A stretch of DNA of 64,000 bases from assembly GCF_014641495.1 (NCBI RefSeq), contig NZ_BMHV01000002.1:1-64000 (forward strand). Reading direction: 5' to 3'. The notes under the pieces are model-generated. The model was not told the DNA's origin, searched no databases, and saw nothing but the letters and a program-made list of their open reading frames with translations. This document shows positions 8,901-17,476 of this stretch, in pieces. The position numbers and the translations under genes are program-made. Numbering within the stretch: the stretch's first letter is position 1; each line of letters opens with the position of its first letter. The DNA comes from Terasakiella brassicae. Its GTDB lineage: Bacteria > Pseudomonadota > Alphaproteobacteria > Rhodospirillales > Terasakiellaceae.

Positions 8901-9535
8901 ACCTGAATCAGGTTTCCGTTTCTGGTAAAAATTCAGGCGGTTCCCTTTTCGACATCCTCAATCTCTTGGCGACCCTATCCGGTAAAGACCCTGCAAAAGG
9001 TTTGGCCGACATTGCCATTCAATCCGATATCACTAGGGGTGTTGCGAAACTCAGTCAAGCGAGCCTGACGTCCCCCATTGCGGGGGGAAGCGCACAAGGT
9101 CAACTGGATTTGCCCAAATGGTATATGGATGTCAGCGGGACCTTAAATATCAAGCAAAATGCCTTGATCGGCCTGTTGGCACAAAAAGCGAAAATGAAAC
9201 AAGATTATCCCTTCGCCCTGAAAGGACCACTGGATGCCCCCAATGTGAAATTGGACACCGGCAGTCTCAGCAGTGGCGGCGGGTTGATTATTCCCCTGCC
9301 CGATAAGTTAGAGAAAAAAGGCTACGGCAATCTTATTCGCGGTCTCATCGGTGCATCCGGCGGTCAAACACAATCTGAAGAAACAACAACACCGACAACA
9401 CTGCCTGCTCCACAAAGCGACAGTGAAACACTCGCCCCGCCACCACCGCCCAGTGCCGCAAACGACAACACGCTGCCCCTCAGTCCAGAACAACAATTGT
9501 TGCAAGGCATTGGGGACTTATTGCGCAAAAAATAA
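5957..9535 (+). CDS. AsmA family outer-membrane/lipid transport protein
   Basis: A very large AsmA-type protein of 1192 aa. Residues 1-25 form one N-terminal membrane anchor (KKVLIALCIFVLVLAAAILV), followed by the conserved AsmA start (PSFIDWSGHRAEIAKKIKEATGREL). Long beta-repeat regions with low-complexity Ser/Thr/Pro linkers follow, and a C-terminal AsmA_2 region (about 960-1110, LNQVSVSG...DVSGTLNI). The last 70 residues are Pro/Gln/Thr-rich. AsmA-like proteins are bridge-like lipid transfer or envelope biogenesis proteins spanning the periplasm; that role is inferred from the family. The GTG start has AGGG nine bases upstream. An (AC)7 run at 7649-7662 encodes THTHT in a linker. It is convergent with the next gene with a 4-base gap. 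Confidence 0.88.
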   Translation: MKKVLIALCIFVLVLAAAILVIPSFIDWSGHRAEIAKKIKEATGRELIIGGDIAFTVIPSPVLKIGDIHLANAANASSTDMIAVEQLDVRVSLLPLLAGNIHVQSIRLIRPVIQLEVLENGKGNWLFATDNTASDDIETTKQSNDPAFIENDTSKTSSLPIQIDNLIIEQGQLVYLDKANDIREDVRDINSRFAIAGLNGPFEAGGTMLVRGIPLGIEGSIGQIIHGRTASFATQVRFAHGNTSTRITGTLVNLAEGPKISAKLDLKGDSLAGFISAFQKTDEMAGGLDRSFSARGEMTYGPNGLSLGKDGLALMVGEDRGTLHVEYEKKETKQLNVKANFSKIDGDAWLNASPYQVIEPTPLAPVITLSTKQSQQGSRISAAIGSVQTPAQKSSVKAPAAPNIPTDLNATLAINIDALLFKEQAIRQAQANISLTQGEIALERLSAILPGAGELTVLGVAGERAGKLGFDGTLDLNVAHLRGALDWLQIDTSHVPLERLQQVTLKSDISLTGEELHLLNMETKLDGSTLNGGLTIALQSRPSFGASFHLDQLNLDAYLPAQGATHTHTKNQDNAEQTGSAKEPPVQSPAAPVLQSLRLLNTFDANLELSAAQVVYRKQTIEDIQINATVFDGKLDIQDAHIKQLAGVRLAAKGGIAPSEDGYHANNLFLSLDASGFTNAATLIGLQDALDWSKVGTGNASITLNGPVLSPDMDINVTALGTTLFAAAKADLLPLPKAEASINLAISDFAKLTQGLGVSYRPRGPLTKLDISADLNADLTQTNLKNIVAQIGKEQVSGHILFKQQDRPHLDVNLQTDHLNVTPFLPNDPQTTSKTPTSNTSQPSSQTAPPSNRWSKDMIDFGFMQNMDADLQLNAKRLLYKKVVLDNLVLTGQLKDAELNISDASANLFGGQAKIVSKIVAGETNDVQATVDASGLKLKSLLSQTGSTTLADGTLALKTTLVTQGKSENDFVSNLNGNGALNLNQVSVSGKNSGGSLFDILNLLATLSGKDPAKGLADIAIQSDITRGVAKLSQASLTSPIAGGSAQGQLDLPKWYMDVSGTLNIKQNALIGLLAQKAKMKQDYPFALKGPLDAPNVKLDTGSLSSGGGLIIPLPDKLEKKGYGNLIRGLIGASGGQTQSEETTTPTTLPAPQSDSETLAPPPPPSAANDNTLPLSPEQQLLQGIGDLLRKK

Positions 9536-9539
9536 GGGT

Positions 9540-9968
9540 TTATCGCAAATAAGCCTGCAGGTTTTCTCTAAGATCATCCGGTAAAGGGACGGATTTTTCA
9601 TTTTGCGTATCCGCCCAGACCATCACATTTTCGATGGTGCTGAAACACTTATCGTTACAGAAAAGCCCCTGTTCGATAACAACGGATGAATTGCCAATTT
9701 TGCGCACGAGCGTACCGATTTTCACTTTGCCGGGATAATAAGCCGCCGCGAGATAATGAATGGTGATTTTCGCGATCACCCAACCGATACCGTGGCCCCC
9801 AGTACTGCCCGGATAAACCGTTTCCAAAAAATCAACCCGCCCACTTTCCGAATAAGTTGCAAAGGCCGTATTATTCACATGACCAACGCGATCCAGATCG
9901 GCAAAGCGAATAACCTCATCCGTCCAATAGGAATAACTTTCCATCTTTCTTAGGACTAACTCATTCAC
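9540..9968 (-). CDS. Acyl-CoA thioesterase, hot-dog fold (4-hydroxybenzoyl-CoA thioesterase type)
   Basis: A compact hot-dog protein of about 142 aa. It opens with the family motif RFADLDRVGHVNN, whose D (of LDRVGHVNN) is the usual catalytic aspartate in YbgC/4HBT enzymes. It is predicted to hydrolyse an acyl-CoA thioester; the substrate is unknown. GTG 9968 is preferred since AAGGA lies nine bases upstream; ATG 9944 is the alternative. Longer in-frame extension into the promoter region of the divergent flavoprotein gene is not credible. Confidence 0.82.
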   Translation of the reverse strand: MNELVLRKMESYSYWTDEVIRFADLDRVGHVNNTAFATYSESGRVDFLETVYPGSTGGHGIGWVIAKITIHYLAAAYYPGKVKIGTLVRKIGNSSVVIEQGLFCNDKCFSTIENVMVWADTQNEKSVPLPDDLRENLQAYLR

Positions 9969-10241
9969 GTTATTGCATCCTTTTGCTATACTTAGAATAT
10001 TTCTAACAGGAGTCTTTGCCATCTGTACAGTGTCACAAAACAACAAAACTGTTTTGAAGTTCTTAATTTCCAGATGAAGGGTTGAAAAACTCCTCCTTAA
10101 TGGCGATTTGAGGCTGGTAAAGGAATCCATTTTCCTATAGTGTCCGGCCCAAATGAATATATATGTAATATCGATTACATAGCTGTATTTGCCTGTAACA
10201 TGATTGGCAGACCTGAATGGGGATGCATCTTGAAGTTGGAG

Positions 10242-11654
10242 ATGACCGTGAAGTCCATTAAACCTGTTCTCATTTCTGGACGTGAAGTACACCCGATTAT
10301 TGAAGGGGGCAAAGGTGTTGCCGTTTCAAATGGTCGCAGTGCAGGCGCGTTTGCCGCTGCCGGATGTGTGGGTACATTTTCCGGTGTCAATGCCGACTCT
10401 TATGACGCGCAAGGCAATCCCATTCCGCAGGTCTATCACAGCAAAACCCGTAAAGAACGTTTCGAAGAGCTGATCGCCTACGCCATTGAAGGCGGCATTG
10501 CACAGGCCCGTATCGCACACGAAGCTTCCAACGGCGAAGGCCGCCTGCATATGAACACCTTGTGGGAAGCCGGCGGCACTGAACGTATCATCCACGGCGT
10601 TCTCGAAGGGGCCAAAGGTTTAATCCACGGCGTCACTTGTGGCGCGGGCATGCCTTATAAAATGGCGGAACTTGCCGCACAGTATAATGTTTATTATTAC
10701 CCGATCGTCTCCAGCATGCGCGCCTTTCGCGCCCTGTGGAAACGCTCTTACAGCAAATACGCCAATCTCTTAGGCGGTGTCGTCTATGAAGATCCGTGGA
10801 AAGCTGGTGGTCACAACGGCCTGTCCAACGCCGAACGCCATGACGAACCGCAAGACCCGTTCCCGCGCGTTGCTGAAATCCGCAAATTTATGAACAGTGT
10901 CGGTTTGAACGATGTTCCTGTCATCATGGCAGGCGGCGTTTGGTATCTGCGTGACTGGGACGAATGGCTGGATAACCCGGAAATTGGCCCGGTGGCCTTC
11001 CAGTTTGGTTCTCGTCCCTTGTTGACGCAGGAAAGCCCCATTCCCGATCATTGGAAACAACGCCTGTTGAACCTGAAAGAAGGCGATATTTCGCTAAACA
11101 AATACAGCCCGACAGGTTTCTATTCATCACAATTGAATAATGACTTCCTGAAAGAACTCGGGGCGCGTGCCTCCCGTCAGGTGGTCTTCGCCCGTAAACC
11201 GACAGAAGACCTCAGCGCGGAAGTTAAAGTCGGCGCACGTGGTCGCCCGATCTATGTCGCGCCAGACCAACAAGCCAGCGTTGAAGGCTGGATTGCGGCA
11301 GGTTACACCGAAGGCATGCGTACACCGGACGACACCATGATTTTTGTCACGCCGGAACGTTCCCGCGAAATTCTCGCAGATCAAGCCGCCTGCATGGGTT
11401 GTCTGTCTGCCTGTAACTTCTCCAACTGGGCGGATAATGAAGGAAACACGACAGGCCGTCTGGCCGACCCGCGTTCCTTCTGCATCCAGAAAACATTGCA
11501 GGATATTGCACATGGCGGGTCTGTGGACAACAACCTCGCCTTTGCCGGGCACAATGCATTCAAATTTGCCAATGACCCGATTTTCCAATCCGGGCGCGAA
11601 GGCAAATTCCCCACGGTTGAACAGCTTATTCAGCAGATATTGACAGGAAACTGA
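10242..11654 (+). CDS. Nitronate monooxygenase-like flavin oxidoreductase with C-terminal Cys cluster
   Basis: A TIM-barrel flavoprotein of about 470 aa in the 2-nitropropane dioxygenase / FabK-like group: GRSAGAFAAAGCVGTFSG near the N-terminus, the GLIHGVTCGAGMP strand, a glycine-rich FMN phosphate site (EAGGHNG-type AGGHNG), and VPVIMAGGVW. It likely oxidises nitronates or reduces an unsaturated substrate using FMN. A tail beyond residue 380 carries CMGCLSAC (C384, C387, C391) and a later Cys (SFCIQK), resembling an iron-sulfur site. GGAG sits directly before ATG 10242; GTG 10248, six bases downstream of the GGAG, is an equally good start. It is divergent from the thioesterase. Confidence 0.82.
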   Translation: MTVKSIKPVLISGREVHPIIEGGKGVAVSNGRSAGAFAAAGCVGTFSGVNADSYDAQGNPIPQVYHSKTRKERFEELIAYAIEGGIAQARIAHEASNGEGRLHMNTLWEAGGTERIIHGVLEGAKGLIHGVTCGAGMPYKMAELAAQYNVYYYPIVSSMRAFRALWKRSYSKYANLLGGVVYEDPWKAGGHNGLSNAERHDEPQDPFPRVAEIRKFMNSVGLNDVPVIMAGGVWYLRDWDEWLDNPEIGPVAFQFGSRPLLTQESPIPDHWKQRLLNLKEGDISLNKYSPTGFYSSQLNNDFLKELGARASRQVVFARKPTEDLSAEVKVGARGRPIYVAPDQQASVEGWIAAGYTEGMRTPDDTMIFVTPERSREILADQAACMGCLSACNFSNWADNEGNTTGRLADPRSFCIQKTLQDIAHGGSVDNNLAFAGHNAFKFANDPIFQSGREGKFPTVEQLIQQILTGN

Positions 11655-11800
11655 TTTTTTTTAGGGTTAATTGACCTGTATCAATTTTTCTTCAAACGGT
11701 TTCTGACATATTCAGCGCAATGTTGAAACATTCTAATTTTAAAGTACGAATTTCTTCATAGAATATGTCATAACCGTTTAGTCGATAACAGGTGGTTAAC

Positions 11801-12220
11801 ATGGAAAAAATACGCCCTTTCAGTCACGCGTTAGACCGTCTACGTGATGCTGGTCTTCGCCCGACACGTCAGCGCCTCGCCCTTGCAAAATTATTGTTTG
11901 ATGACTGCGACCGTCATATCACAGCCGAACAACTGCACTCCGAAGCACTGGCAGGCAATATCCGCGTTTCCCTGGCGACCGTTTACAACACTCTTCATCA
12001 GTTTACTTCTGCCGGCCTGCTGCGCGAAATCGTCGTCGATGCGGGTCGCTCCTACTTTGACACCAACACAACCTGCCACCATCATTTCTTTGATGAAAAC
12101 ACAGGTATCCTGTCTGATGTGCCGGAAGGTCAACTGCAAGTCACCGGTGTTCCCACACCGCCCAACGGTTCCGAAGTGGAAAGCGTTGATGTAGTGGTGC
12201 GTATTCGCGCTGCATCATAA
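11801..12220 (+). CDS. irr: Irr-type Fur family iron response regulator
   Basis: A 139-aa Fur-superfamily repressor: winged helix at about 15-80 (LRPTRQRLALAKLLF, SLATVYNTLHQF) and a dimerisation region with the H-rich signature CHHHFFDENTG. Irr is the alphaproteobacterial regulator that responds to haem rather than Fe(II), repressing haem synthesis and activating uptake under iron limitation. Its identity is supported by the CHHHFFDE signature and by the lack of the Cys-x2-Cys zinc sites of true Fur. ATG 11801 is chosen: AGGTGG lies five bases upstream. It is followed by a strong terminator, so it is likely monocistronic. Confidence 0.85.
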   Translation: MEKIRPFSHALDRLRDAGLRPTRQRLALAKLLFDDCDRHITAEQLHSEALAGNIRVSLATVYNTLHQFTSAGLLREIVVDAGRSYFDTNTTCHHHFFDENTGILSDVPEGQLQVTGVPTPPNGSEVESVDVVVRIRAAS

Positions 12221-12248
12221 TTCGATAGAGCTGTCTCTTTCGAATTAC

Positions 12249-12286
12249 AAAGCCGGATTCTGGGGGGGATCCGGCTTTTCCTTTTT
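12249..12286 (+). terminator. Rho-independent terminator of irr
   Basis: A 10-bp perfect stem (12249-12258 with 12269-12278) around AGCCGGAT with a G-rich 10-base loop is followed by a T-rich tail. It lies about 30 bases beyond the irr stop. Confidence 0.88.
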
Positions 12287-12306
12287 TAAGATCAAAGGGC
12301 GACCCG

Positions 12307-13062
12307 TCACTCCATCGTCTTTACATCCATCCTTTCAAGATTCAACCGCGCTGTTTGCGCTGTCTCGCTTTGCGGATCGATCTCAATTGCCGACATCCAG
12401 TCTTGCCGGGCAAGGTCATTGTGGCCTTCAATACGGTAGAGCATGCCGCGCTCCAACAGCGCATCCGCATTGTCGGGCATCAGGGCCAGTGCATGATTGA
12501 TATCGCGCCATGCCTCTTCAAAATTTTCTGTCAGACGATAGATTGTGCCGCGAAAGACATAGGCATCCACAAGGTTTTCATCCAACGATACAGCCTTGTT
12601 CAAATCATCCAGCGCGTCCGTGTAATGTCGTGTACTAGCGCGCACATGGGCCCGGTCTACATACAGGTCGGGATTGGTTTCATCCAAATTAATCGCGGTA
12701 CTGAGTACAGCACGGGCACGGTCATTTTCATTGGCCAGAAACCAGCCTTGTGCGGCTTGTGCCAGAATTTGTGCCTTAAACTCCTTGGATCGACGTGACG
12801 TGTCAGCAAGCTGTTCCATGCGTTGTGCGCCTGTTTCATATCGCTTCATCGCAATGAGCGCACTGGCGATACAATGTTCTGCCGCTTCACCGCCGCCTAA
12901 ACCTTTCCACGATAAACCGCTATCAAAAGCCTTATGTGGCGCTTGACGAACAAGCTGCATACAGGCTTTATACTGTTTCGCATGATCAATCGGTTCGGCC
13001 TGCGCTGCGACTGCGCACAGGGACAAAATGACAGTGACGGATAGAAAAGCCTGACGTTTCAC
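12307..13062 (-). CDS. Secreted TPR-repeat protein
   Basis: A periplasmic protein of 251 aa. The N-terminus is a clear signal peptide (KRQAFLSVTVILSLCAVAAQA, cut before EP). Four or more tetratricopeptide repeats follow (about residues 95-240; for example DLYVDRAHVRASTRHYTDAL and VDAYVFRGTIYRLTENFEEA). TPR proteins are protein-interaction scaffolds; the partner is unknown. GTG 13062 has AGAGG six bases upstream and starts exactly at the signal peptide, so the longer in-frame reading upstream is rejected. The gene is divergent from the epimerase gene. Confidence 0.85.
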   Translation of the reverse strand: MKRQAFLSVTVILSLCAVAAQAEPIDHAKQYKACMQLVRQAPHKAFDSGLSWKGLGGGEAAEHCIASALIAMKRYETGAQRMEQLADTSRRSKEFKAQILAQAAQGWFLANENDRARAVLSTAINLDETNPDLYVDRAHVRASTRHYTDALDDLNKAVSLDENLVDAYVFRGTIYRLTENFEEAWRDINHALALMPDNADALLERGMLYRIEGHNDLARQDWMSAIEIDPQSETAQTARLNLERMDVKTME

Positions 13063-13116
13063 TTCAAACCTCTTAACATATTGAGAAACACTTTTTCTTT
13101 GTAACGGGTTCACAAC

Positions 13117-13977
13117 ATGAACACACTCTTTATCTTCGGCATGGGATTCAGTGCCGGACATTTCGCCCACCGAATGAAAGCCAAAGGCTGGAACATTATC
13201 GCCACATCGCGCGAACCGGTCGCCGTTGAGGGAATCGACCTCATCGCATTTGACGGGACAAAACCCATTACCGATTTTCACGAACGGCTCAAGGATGTGA
13301 CCCATGTCTTGCATTCCATTCCGCCACACAAGGAAACGGGCGATTGCGTCTTCAATCTACATGCCCGTGATCTGGAAAAATTGCCGAACTTAAAATGGAT
13401 GGGATATCTGTCCACCACCGGTGTCTATGGCACCGCTGGCGGGGCTATGGTAAATGAAGACAGCCCGCGCCACCCCACAAGTGCCCGCGCACGCGCACGC
13501 AAGCAGGCCGAAGACAATTGGCTTTCCACCCGCCTGCCCCTGCATATCTTCCGCCTTGCCGGTATTTATGGTCCCACCCGGTCCCTGTTCGATTCGATTG
13601 CCAAAGGACGCGCCAAAGCCATAGATAAACCGGGCCATGCCTTTTCGCGCATCCATGTCGAAGATATCGCTGGTGTTCTGGAAGCGTCTATCCTGAAGCC
13701 CCATCCGGGCAGCGCCTATAACCTGTGTGACGACGAACCATTGGAACCGCTTGCAGTTTTAAAAACGGCTTGTACCCTTATGGGGGTCGATATGCCCCCG
13801 GTTCAGTCCTTTGAAGAAGCCGCCAAAGAAATGAGCCCGATGGCCTTGACCTTCTGGAATGACAACAAGCGGGTCGATAACAGCAAAATAAAAACCGAAC
13901 TGGGATACGTCCTGCAATATCCCGACCACCGCAGCGGTCTGGAATCCGTCTGGGCGGAGATGCAAAAGAATGTATGA
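13117..13977 (+). CDS. NAD(P)-dependent epimerase/dehydratase-like SDR protein
   Basis: An atypical short-chain dehydrogenase of 286 aa. The Rossmann nucleotide motif is FGMGFSAGHFA (GxGxxxG type) at residues 7-17. YLSTTGVYG contains the active-site-like Y of extended SDRs, and the C-terminal half has the RIHVEDIAGVLEASI substrate-domain motif. It resembles YeeZ-type NAD(P)-binding proteins, whose substrate is unknown. Its 3' end overlaps the TRIC gene by 8 bases, indicating translational coupling. Confidence 0.85.
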   Translation: MNTLFIFGMGFSAGHFAHRMKAKGWNIIATSREPVAVEGIDLIAFDGTKPITDFHERLKDVTHVLHSIPPHKETGDCVFNLHARDLEKLPNLKWMGYLSTTGVYGTAGGAMVNEDSPRHPTSARARARKQAEDNWLSTRLPLHIFRLAGIYGPTRSLFDSIAKGRAKAIDKPGHAFSRIHVEDIAGVLEASILKPHPGSAYNLCDDEPLEPLAVLKTACTLMGVDMPPVQSFEEAAKEMSPMALTFWNDNKRVDNSKIKTELGYVLQYPDHRSGLESVWAEMQKNV

Positions 13978-14608
13978 GTTCTTTCACGATCCGATCTACT
14001 TCCTCACCATGATAGGCACTGTTGTTTTTGCCTTGTCCGGGGCAATGGCTGCGGCGCGTAAGGAGCTGGACATCTTTGGCTTTATTATCGTCGGCCTTGC
14101 CCCGGCGGTGGGGGGCGGGACCGTGCGCGATCTTTTGCTAAATGCCGAAAAGGTCTTTTGGATTGAAGATTTGAATTTCCTGTATGTCGTCATTGTCGTT
14201 GCCGTCATTGCCTTCTTTCAGGTTCATCGGCTGGAAGGCAAACGTTACACCCTGTTGATGTGGGCCGATGCCTTTGGGTTGGCGCTTTTCACCATTATGG
14301 GGACGCAAATTGCCATGACATATGATATTCACCCCGTCATGGTTGTTGTCATGGGGATGATCACCGGCACATTTGGCGGTATGGTACGCGACATCATCTG
14401 CAACGAAGTCCCCTTTTTGCTGCAAAAGGAAATCTACGCCCTCGCCGCGATTGTCGGCAGTTGTGCTTATCTATTTTTCCTGCATTTGGGATTGGACGAA
14501 CAAGGCGCAATGGTTATCAGCGTTGCGGCGACCTTTATTGTACGCGGCCTTGCCATTGTATTTGGCTGGAGCCTTCCGCCCTATAAAGCTGGTGGAAGTC
14601 CCACATGA
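13970..14608 (+). CDS. TRIC/UPF0126 family membrane channel (YadS-like)
   Basis: A polytopic membrane protein of 212 aa with about seven hydrophobic segments in two homologous halves. Each half carries a glycine-rich GGGTVRDLL / GGMVRDIIC motif, the signature of UPF0126/TRIC proteins. Animal and some prokaryotic TRIC proteins are trimeric monovalent cation channels; bacterial members may also move amino acids. It overlaps the upstream SDR gene by 8 bases. It is convergent with recR, 38 bases apart, with no obvious terminator. Confidence 0.88.
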   Translation: MYEFFHDPIYFLTMIGTVVFALSGAMAAARKELDIFGFIIVGLAPAVGGGTVRDLLLNAEKVFWIEDLNFLYVVIVVAVIAFFQVHRLEGKRYTLLMWADAFGLALFTIMGTQIAMTYDIHPVMVVVMGMITGTFGGMVRDIICNEVPFLLQKEIYALAAIVGSCAYLFFLHLGLDEQGAMVISVAATFIVRGLAIVFGWSLPPYKAGGSPT

Positions 14609-14646
14609 ATATCGAAAAATTAGCAGCACTGAGCGGTGTTTACGGC

Positions 14647-15243
14647 CTAGTCGATCTTACGCCGCGCAGTGAGTGCTGCACTCAGGGTGCCGTCATCCAG
14701 ATAATCCAGCTCCCCCCCCACCGGAACACCGTGGGCGAGGCCGGACACAAGAACCGCGCACTCTTCCAGACAATCGGCGATATAGTGCGCGGTCGTTTGA
14801 CCATCGACCGTTGCACTCGTCGCCAGAATAATTTCTTCCACACCACTATCGCGGGCGCGCTCAACCAATTGGTCGATTTTCAAATCATCCGGGCCGATAC
14901 CGTCCAACGCCGACAATGTGCCCCCCAACACATGATAACGCCCGCGAAAACTGTTGGATCGTTCCAACGCCCATAAATCCGCAACATCCTGCACCACACA
15001 AATCACCCGGTCATCCCGGCGCGGGTCTGTACAGATGGAACAAGGGTCACTGCCGTCCAGATTGCCACAGACTGAACAGCTTTTTACCGCTTGATCCACC
15101 CGTTGCAGGGCGAGGCTCAAGGGTTGCAGAACGGTCTCTTTCTTTTTCACAAGATGCAAGGCTGCGCGCCGGGCAGAACGTGGCCCCAGACCGGGCAACT
15201 TGGATAAAAGCTGGATCAGTTGTTCGATTTCAGGCGCAGCCAT
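14647..15243 (-). CDS. recR: Recombination mediator protein RecR
   Basis: A 198-aa RecR acting with RecF/RecO to load RecA at single-strand gaps. Visible parts: a helix-hairpin-helix ([18 protein letters not shown]), a four-cysteine zinc finger ([16 protein letters not shown], residues about 55-70), a Toprim domain ([13 protein letters not shown]...), and the C-terminal Walker-B-like segment ending with [22 protein letters not shown] lies before the ATG. It is the last gene of dnaX-ybaB-recR, a widely conserved gene order. Confidence 0.96.
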   Translation of the reverse strand: MAAPEIEQLIQLLSKLPGLGPRSARRAALHLVKKKETVLQPLSLALQRVDQAVKSCSVCGNLDGSDPCSICTDPRRDDRVICVVQDVADLWALERSNSFRGRYHVLGGTLSALDGIGPDDLKIDQLVERARDSGVEEIILATSATVDGQTTAHYIADCLEECAVLVSGLAHGVPVGGELDYLDDGTLSAALTARRKID

Positions 15244-15254
15244 CTTGTTCCTGC

Positions 15255-15578
15255 TTAAAACGGCAGGGACATACCCGGCGGCAACTGCAAACCACCGGTG
15301 ATTTCGGACATGCGTTTGTTGACTTCTTCTTCCATCTTGGATTTCGCATCCGCCAAGGCGGCAACGATCAGGTCTTCCATCACTTCTTTATCTTCAGGAT
15401 CGACCAGATTTTTATCCACATCGATTTTTTTGACATCGGCCTTGCCGTTGATCACCACATTGACCATACCGCCACCAGAAGTCCCGTAGATTTCCAAGTC
15501 CAACAGACCGTCTTGAAATTCCTGCATCTTGGCTTGCATCTTCTGCGCCTGTTGCATCATTTTTGCCATGTTTTTCAT
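15255..15578 (-). CDS. YbaB/EbfC family nucleoid-associated protein
   Basis: A small DNA-binding protein of 107 aa with the family start [19 protein letters not shown] and the conserved core [19 protein letters not shown]. It forms tweezer-like dimers that bind DNA without strong sequence preference. The start lies 4 bases past the dnaX stop, with GGAG inside the dnaX 3' end, so translation is coupled. Conserved between dnaX and recR in most bacteria. Confidence 0.93.
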   Translation of the reverse strand: MKNMAKMMQQAQKMQAKMQEFQDGLLDLEIYGTSGGGMVNVVINGKADVKKIDVDKNLVDPEDKEVMEDLIVAALADAKSKMEEEVNKRMSEITGGLQLPPGMSLPF

Positions 15579-15581
15579 GGG

Positions 15582-17378
15582 TTATTCATCTCCACTCGTA
15601 TTATCCGGGTCACCGGGGTTTTCTTCGATCTGAATCGCCGCGTCCAGCGTATCCAGCTTAATTTCATGTACTTTGTCAATCACGCTTTGCGGGAAGCTGC
15701 TGAGGATATCGTGCACCAAGGGGTGTTTGGCAACCTCTTGCTTGCGTTTTGCAATCGCTTCATCCCGGACTTGGGCCAATGTCACATCGCCGGCTTCATG
15801 GCGCGATACCCCCACGGCCCACACCCGGTTGGTATGGGTATCGAGGAATTTTTTTAAATCCCCCGCCAAGGTTGACGGCGCATATTCACCGGGTCGAAAT
15901 TCGATTTTACCGGGGCGAAAAGACACCAGATGCAAATTATTCATCAGGTTTGCTTTCAAAACGATATCGCGCTTTTCTTCGGCAAGTTCGGTCACTTCAA
16001 CAAAGCTTTGCGGATCAGCCTTGGTTTCGTCCTGCACACGTGGCTGGACTTGGGCCACACCACCATTGACCACACGCATGCTGGTTGTCGGTGCCCCATT
16101 GCTGCCGCCACTGGATCCCCCCATATTGGGTGCGCCTACCGCCTGTGCCATCTGTCCGGCACTACCGCCACCACCAGATGGACCACTACCGCCCGGTCCA
16201 CTGGGTTGCGGATTATTTTTCATTAATCGAATGGCTTCTTCCGGTGTCGGTAAATCGGCAACATAACACAGGCGGATAATCACCATTTCGGCTGCCTGCT
16301 GAGGATGCGGCGCATTGCGCACTTCGCCCAACCCCTTCATCAAGATCTGGTAGGCCCGGGCCAAAACCGACATGGCAAGTTTGTCTGACATATCCTTGCC
16401 ACGCACACGTTCCATTTCAGAAACAACCGCATTTTGTGCTGCATCGGGAACCACTTTCACACGTGTTAACCAGTGGGTCAGTTCCAGCATATCCTGCAAG
16501 ACCACGTTCGGGTCCGCCCCGGCCGCATACAGGTTATCCATCACAGACAGTGCCGCTGGCGCATCGCCTTGCATGACAGCGTCAAACAGGTCGAACGTGC
16601 GCCCCCGATCCGCAAGACCCAACATATCACGGACCTGTTCTTCACCGACTTCGCCGTGACAATGGGCAATCGCCTGATCTAATAAACTCAGCCCGTCACG
16701 CACAGACCCATCTGCCGCGCGTGCAATCATCGCCAAGGCATTGTCATCCACAACGGCATTTTCTTTTTCGGCCACCATTTTAAAATGGGTTGCCAGCATA
16801 TCCTGATCGATACGGCGCAGATCAAAACGTTGACAACGCGATAAAACCGTAACCGGAACTTTGCGAATCTCGGTGGTAGCAAAAATGAATTTCACATGCG
16901 CCGGCGGTTCTTCCAATGTCTTCAACAACGCATTGAACGCACCTTTTGACAGCATGTGCACTTCGTCGATGATATAGATTTTATAACGTGCTGACGTTGG
17001 GCGATAGCGCACGGATTCAATGACTTCCCGGATGTCGTCCACACCAGTGCGTGAGGCGGCATCCATTTCGATGACATCAACATGACGGTCCTGTGCAATG
17101 GCTTTACATTGTTCGCACACACCGCATGGCGTAATGGTTTCCTTGCCCTGACCATCTTCCCCGACACAGTTTAAGGCCCGCGCCACCAGACGGGCGGTTG
17201 TGGTTTTCCCGACACCGCGCACCCCGGTCAGCATGAAGGCTTGTGCCAATCTGCCGGACTCGATCGCATTGGACAGCGTGCGCACCATCGCATCCTGTCC
17301 AATCAATTCTTCAAATGTAGAGGGACGGTACTTTCGCGCAAGGACGCGATAGGCACCTTTGTCTTCGGTTTCAGTCAT
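15582..17378 (-). CDS. dnaX: DNA polymerase III subunits gamma and tau
   Basis: A 598-aa clamp-loader ATPase. It has Walker A GVRGVGKTTTARL (near residue 50), a four-cysteine zinc module (CGVCEQCK and neighbours, about 85-97), Walker B DEVH, sensor SRC (TVLSRCQRFDLRR), a Gly/Ser-rich linker at about 395-430, and a C-terminal tau region that contacts the polymerase alpha subunit. I saw no obvious A-rich slippery heptamer that would make a separate gamma product, but did not search exhaustively. The ribosome site is weak. Confidence 0.96.
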   Translation of the reverse strand: MTETEDKGAYRVLARKYRPSTFEELIGQDAMVRTLSNAIESGRLAQAFMLTGVRGVGKTTTARLVARALNCVGEDGQGKETITPCGVCEQCKAIAQDRHVDVIEMDAASRTGVDDIREVIESVRYRPTSARYKIYIIDEVHMLSKGAFNALLKTLEEPPAHVKFIFATTEIRKVPVTVLSRCQRFDLRRIDQDMLATHFKMVAEKENAVVDDNALAMIARAADGSVRDGLSLLDQAIAHCHGEVGEEQVRDMLGLADRGRTFDLFDAVMQGDAPAALSVMDNLYAAGADPNVVLQDMLELTHWLTRVKVVPDAAQNAVVSEMERVRGKDMSDKLAMSVLARAYQILMKGLGEVRNAPHPQQAAEMVIIRLCYVADLPTPEEAIRLMKNNPQPSGPGGSGPSGGGGSAGQMAQAVGAPNMGGSSGGSNGAPTTSMRVVNGGVAQVQPRVQDETKADPQSFVEVTELAEEKRDIVLKANLMNNLHLVSFRPGKIEFRPGEYAPSTLAGDLKKFLDTHTNRVWAVGVSRHEAGDVTLAQVRDEAIAKRKQEVAKHPLVHDILSSFPQSVIDKVHEIKLDTLDAAIQIEENPGDPDNTSGDE

Positions 17379-17476
17379 AAAAAAGGCCAGCCGTTTCGAA
17401 TAAATTCTGTTTGCTTAAATTAACAGGGCTTGACCCGACATGCCAGCCGAATTCGGTGATATTCATATGAAAGCGA

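Noticed and set aside
10140-10241. N-terminal extension of the nitronate-monooxygenase-like protein
   Set aside because: The extension lies in the divergent promoter region, has no ribosome site and is not typical of the family; the start is placed at 10242 (or 10248).
15582-17378. Programmed frameshift in dnaX
   Set aside because: I saw no obvious A-rich slippery heptamer with a downstream hairpin in the region where gamma would end, though the search was by eye.
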